In this document: positions 62,967-64,000 of the stretch, in pieces | How positions within the stretch are numbered: the stretch's first letter is position 1 | Layout of the letters: the number at the start of each line of letters is the position of its first letter | NCBI RefSeq assembly: GCF_003071065.1 | Contig: NZ_QCXX01000007.1 | Coordinates: 186,669-250,668, forward strand | Source of the DNA: Sphingobacterium athyrii | GTDB lineage: Bacteria > Bacteroidota > Bacteroidia > Sphingobacteriales > Sphingobacteriaceae | Reading direction: 5' to 3' | DNA: 64,000 bases | Notes under the pieces: generated by a model | What the model was told of the DNA's origin: nothing | Seen by the model: only the letters and a program-made list of their open reading frames with translations | Database searches by the model: none | Position numbers and translations under genes: made by a program

Positions 62967-64000
62967 TTAGTCTTTTCTACCATTCTGCGCATTCCATTCT
63001 GCCTGGATACGCTCAGCTTCCTCGTCTCCTTCAAAATCATGAGGCAAATTCGAGCTCATTGTTTCAGAGAAAGGAACATCTTGAGGAATGAAATCCTCAC
63101 CATGACCTGGCTTACTGTAATCGTAAGGCCAACGGTGTACTGTTGGAATTTCTCCCGGCCAGTTACCGTGAATATGCTCTACCGGAGTAGTCCATTCCAA
63201 GGTGTTTGATTGCCAAGGATTTTGTGTGGCCTTCTTACCGAAGAAGATCGAGTAAAAGAAGTTCCATAAAAATGCAACTTGTCCCAAAGCAGCAATGATA
63301 GCCGCCCAAGTAACCAATTGATTCACAGATACCCATTTTGCCATGAAAGCAAACTCAGTAAATGCATAGTAACGACGTGGCACACCATCAATACCCATAA
63401 AGTGCATTGGGAAGAATACCAGGTAAGCACCGATGAAAGTCAACCAAAAGTGTAAATAACCCAATTTCGTATTCATCATACGACCAAACATTTTAGGGTA
63501 CCAGTGGTAGACCCCACAAAGCATACCGAAAATGGAAGCAGATCCCATTACCAAGTGGAAGTGGGCTACAACGAAATACGTATCGTGCAAGTTGATATCC
63601 AATGCTGCATTACCCAAAAACAATCCTGTCAAACCACCGGAGATAAAGAAAGATACCAAACCGATAGCAAACATCATTGCCGGCGTAAAGCGGATATTAC
63701 CTTTCCATAATGTTGCAAGGTAGTTGAATGCCTTAACAGCCGAAGGAACGGCAATAATCAACGTTGTGATCATAAATACACCACCTAAGAACGGATTCAT
63801 ACCTGTCACAAACATATGGTGACCCCATACGATAAATGACAACACGGTGATACCGATCAACGAGTAAACCATGGCGTGGTAACCGAAAATTGGTTTACGT
63901 GAGTTTGTAGCAATAACCTCAGAAGTCAAACCTAATGCAGGCATAACTACGATATATACCTCTGGGTGACCCAAGAACCAGAACAAGTGCTGGAACAAAA
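62967..64000 (-). CDS. ctaD: cytochrome c oxidase subunit I, C-terminal part
   Basis: Partial; the 5' end is outside the window. About 344 residues are visible. Motifs: HPEVYIVVMPALG (CuB ligand His and proton-pathway residues), WGHHMFVTGM, HDTYFVVAHFHLVMGS (heme ligands), and the C-terminal tail NPWQSNTLEWTTPVEHIHGNWPGEIPTVHRWPYDYSKPG. This is the catalytic subunit of an aa3/caa3-type oxidase. It is the first visible gene of the operon running to DUF420. Confidence 0.96.
   Translation of the reverse strand, partial: LFQHLFWFLGHPEVYIVVMPALGLTSEVIATNSRKPIFGYHAMVYSLIGITVLSFIVWGHHMFVTGMNPFLGGVFMITTLIIAVPSAVKAFNYLATLWKGNIRFTPAMMFAIGLVSFFISGGLTGLFLGNAALDINLHDTYFVVAHFHLVMGSASIFGMLCGVYHWYPKMFGRMMNTKLGYLHFWLTFIGAYLVFFPMHFMGIDGVPRRYYAFTEFAFMAKWVSVNQLVTWAAIIAALGQVAFLWNFFYSIFFGKKATQNPWQSNTLEWTTPVEHIHGNWPGEIPTVHRWPYDYSKPGHGEDFIPQDVPFSETMSSNLPHDFEGDEEAERIQAEWNAQNGRKD

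Overview
The window looks like a chromosomal segment of a Bacteroidota bacterium close to Sphingobacterium/Pedobacter (Sphingobacteriaceae). Evidence: moderate-to-low GC, Bacteroidota-type -7 boxes (TAnnTTTG) before many genes with almost no Shine-Dalgarno sequences, Bacteroidota-typical families (OMP barrel receptor, DUF4834, OstA-like protein, VIT/DUF2135 protein, two-copy COX III operon), and the gene content generally. The assignment rests on family recognition, not on a search.

Layout. 1-1617: a minus-strand group of lolD-like ABC ATPase, an unknown 160-aa Rossmann-like protein and a truncated HAD-like protein. 1787-5459: sucC, asnS and tsaC-type genes on plus, each single and mostly closed by strong hairpins. 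5460-6354: a long gene-free stretch with four exact DnaA boxes (TTATNCACA) in 273 bp, two near-matches and a 14-bp hairpin, directly next to dciA and recF; this is the best candidate for the chromosomal replication origin. 6355-15223: minus-strand dciA-recF, a DUF4834 protein, a PH-domain protein, tilS, then plus-strand OstA-like gene, then rdgB, an unknown gene and a deoxyhypusine-synthase-like gene. 15366-20786: a BlaI-type repressor, a BlaR1-type M56 membrane peptidase fused to an N-acetylmuramoyl-L-alanine-amidase-like periplasmic domain, and a TonB-receptor-like barrel in one operon, beside a 36-aa membrane peptide and an L-Ala-D/L-Glu-type dipeptide epimerase. This looks like an undescribed peptidoglycan-fragment sensing system. 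20787-27363: accessory-looking stretch with a decayed RhuM fragment, a SNF2 helicase with two SWIM fingers, a DUF4143 AAA ATPase preceded by a 32-bp tandem repeat, and a poorly coding gap. 27364-33356: gltB-gltD. 33453-34140: eleven tandem 63-bp units made of short hairpins. 34460-46964: secreted phytase-like esterase, VIT/DUF2135 protein, EamA transporter, LptG-type permease, tgt, glycosyltransferase, rsmG, two small unknown genes, dprA. 47053-57194: MHS transporter with a translationally coupled small membrane protein, the SRP RNA gene (ffs), accD, a tiny HExxH protein, MerR regulator, phosphoesterase, trmN6-type methyltransferase, secreted barrel protein, mutS, mtgA. 57361-64000: cytochrome oxidase and heme A operon (ctaD-ctaA-cyoE-COX III x2-COX IV-SCO-like-DUF420) on minus.

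Recurring theme: in at least eight genes the -7 box ends only 3-6 nt before the start codon, which predicts leaderless transcripts. A second group has the box about 19-22 nt upstream. This distinction also settles several start codons (sucC, the OstA-like gene, the glycosyltransferase, trmN6).
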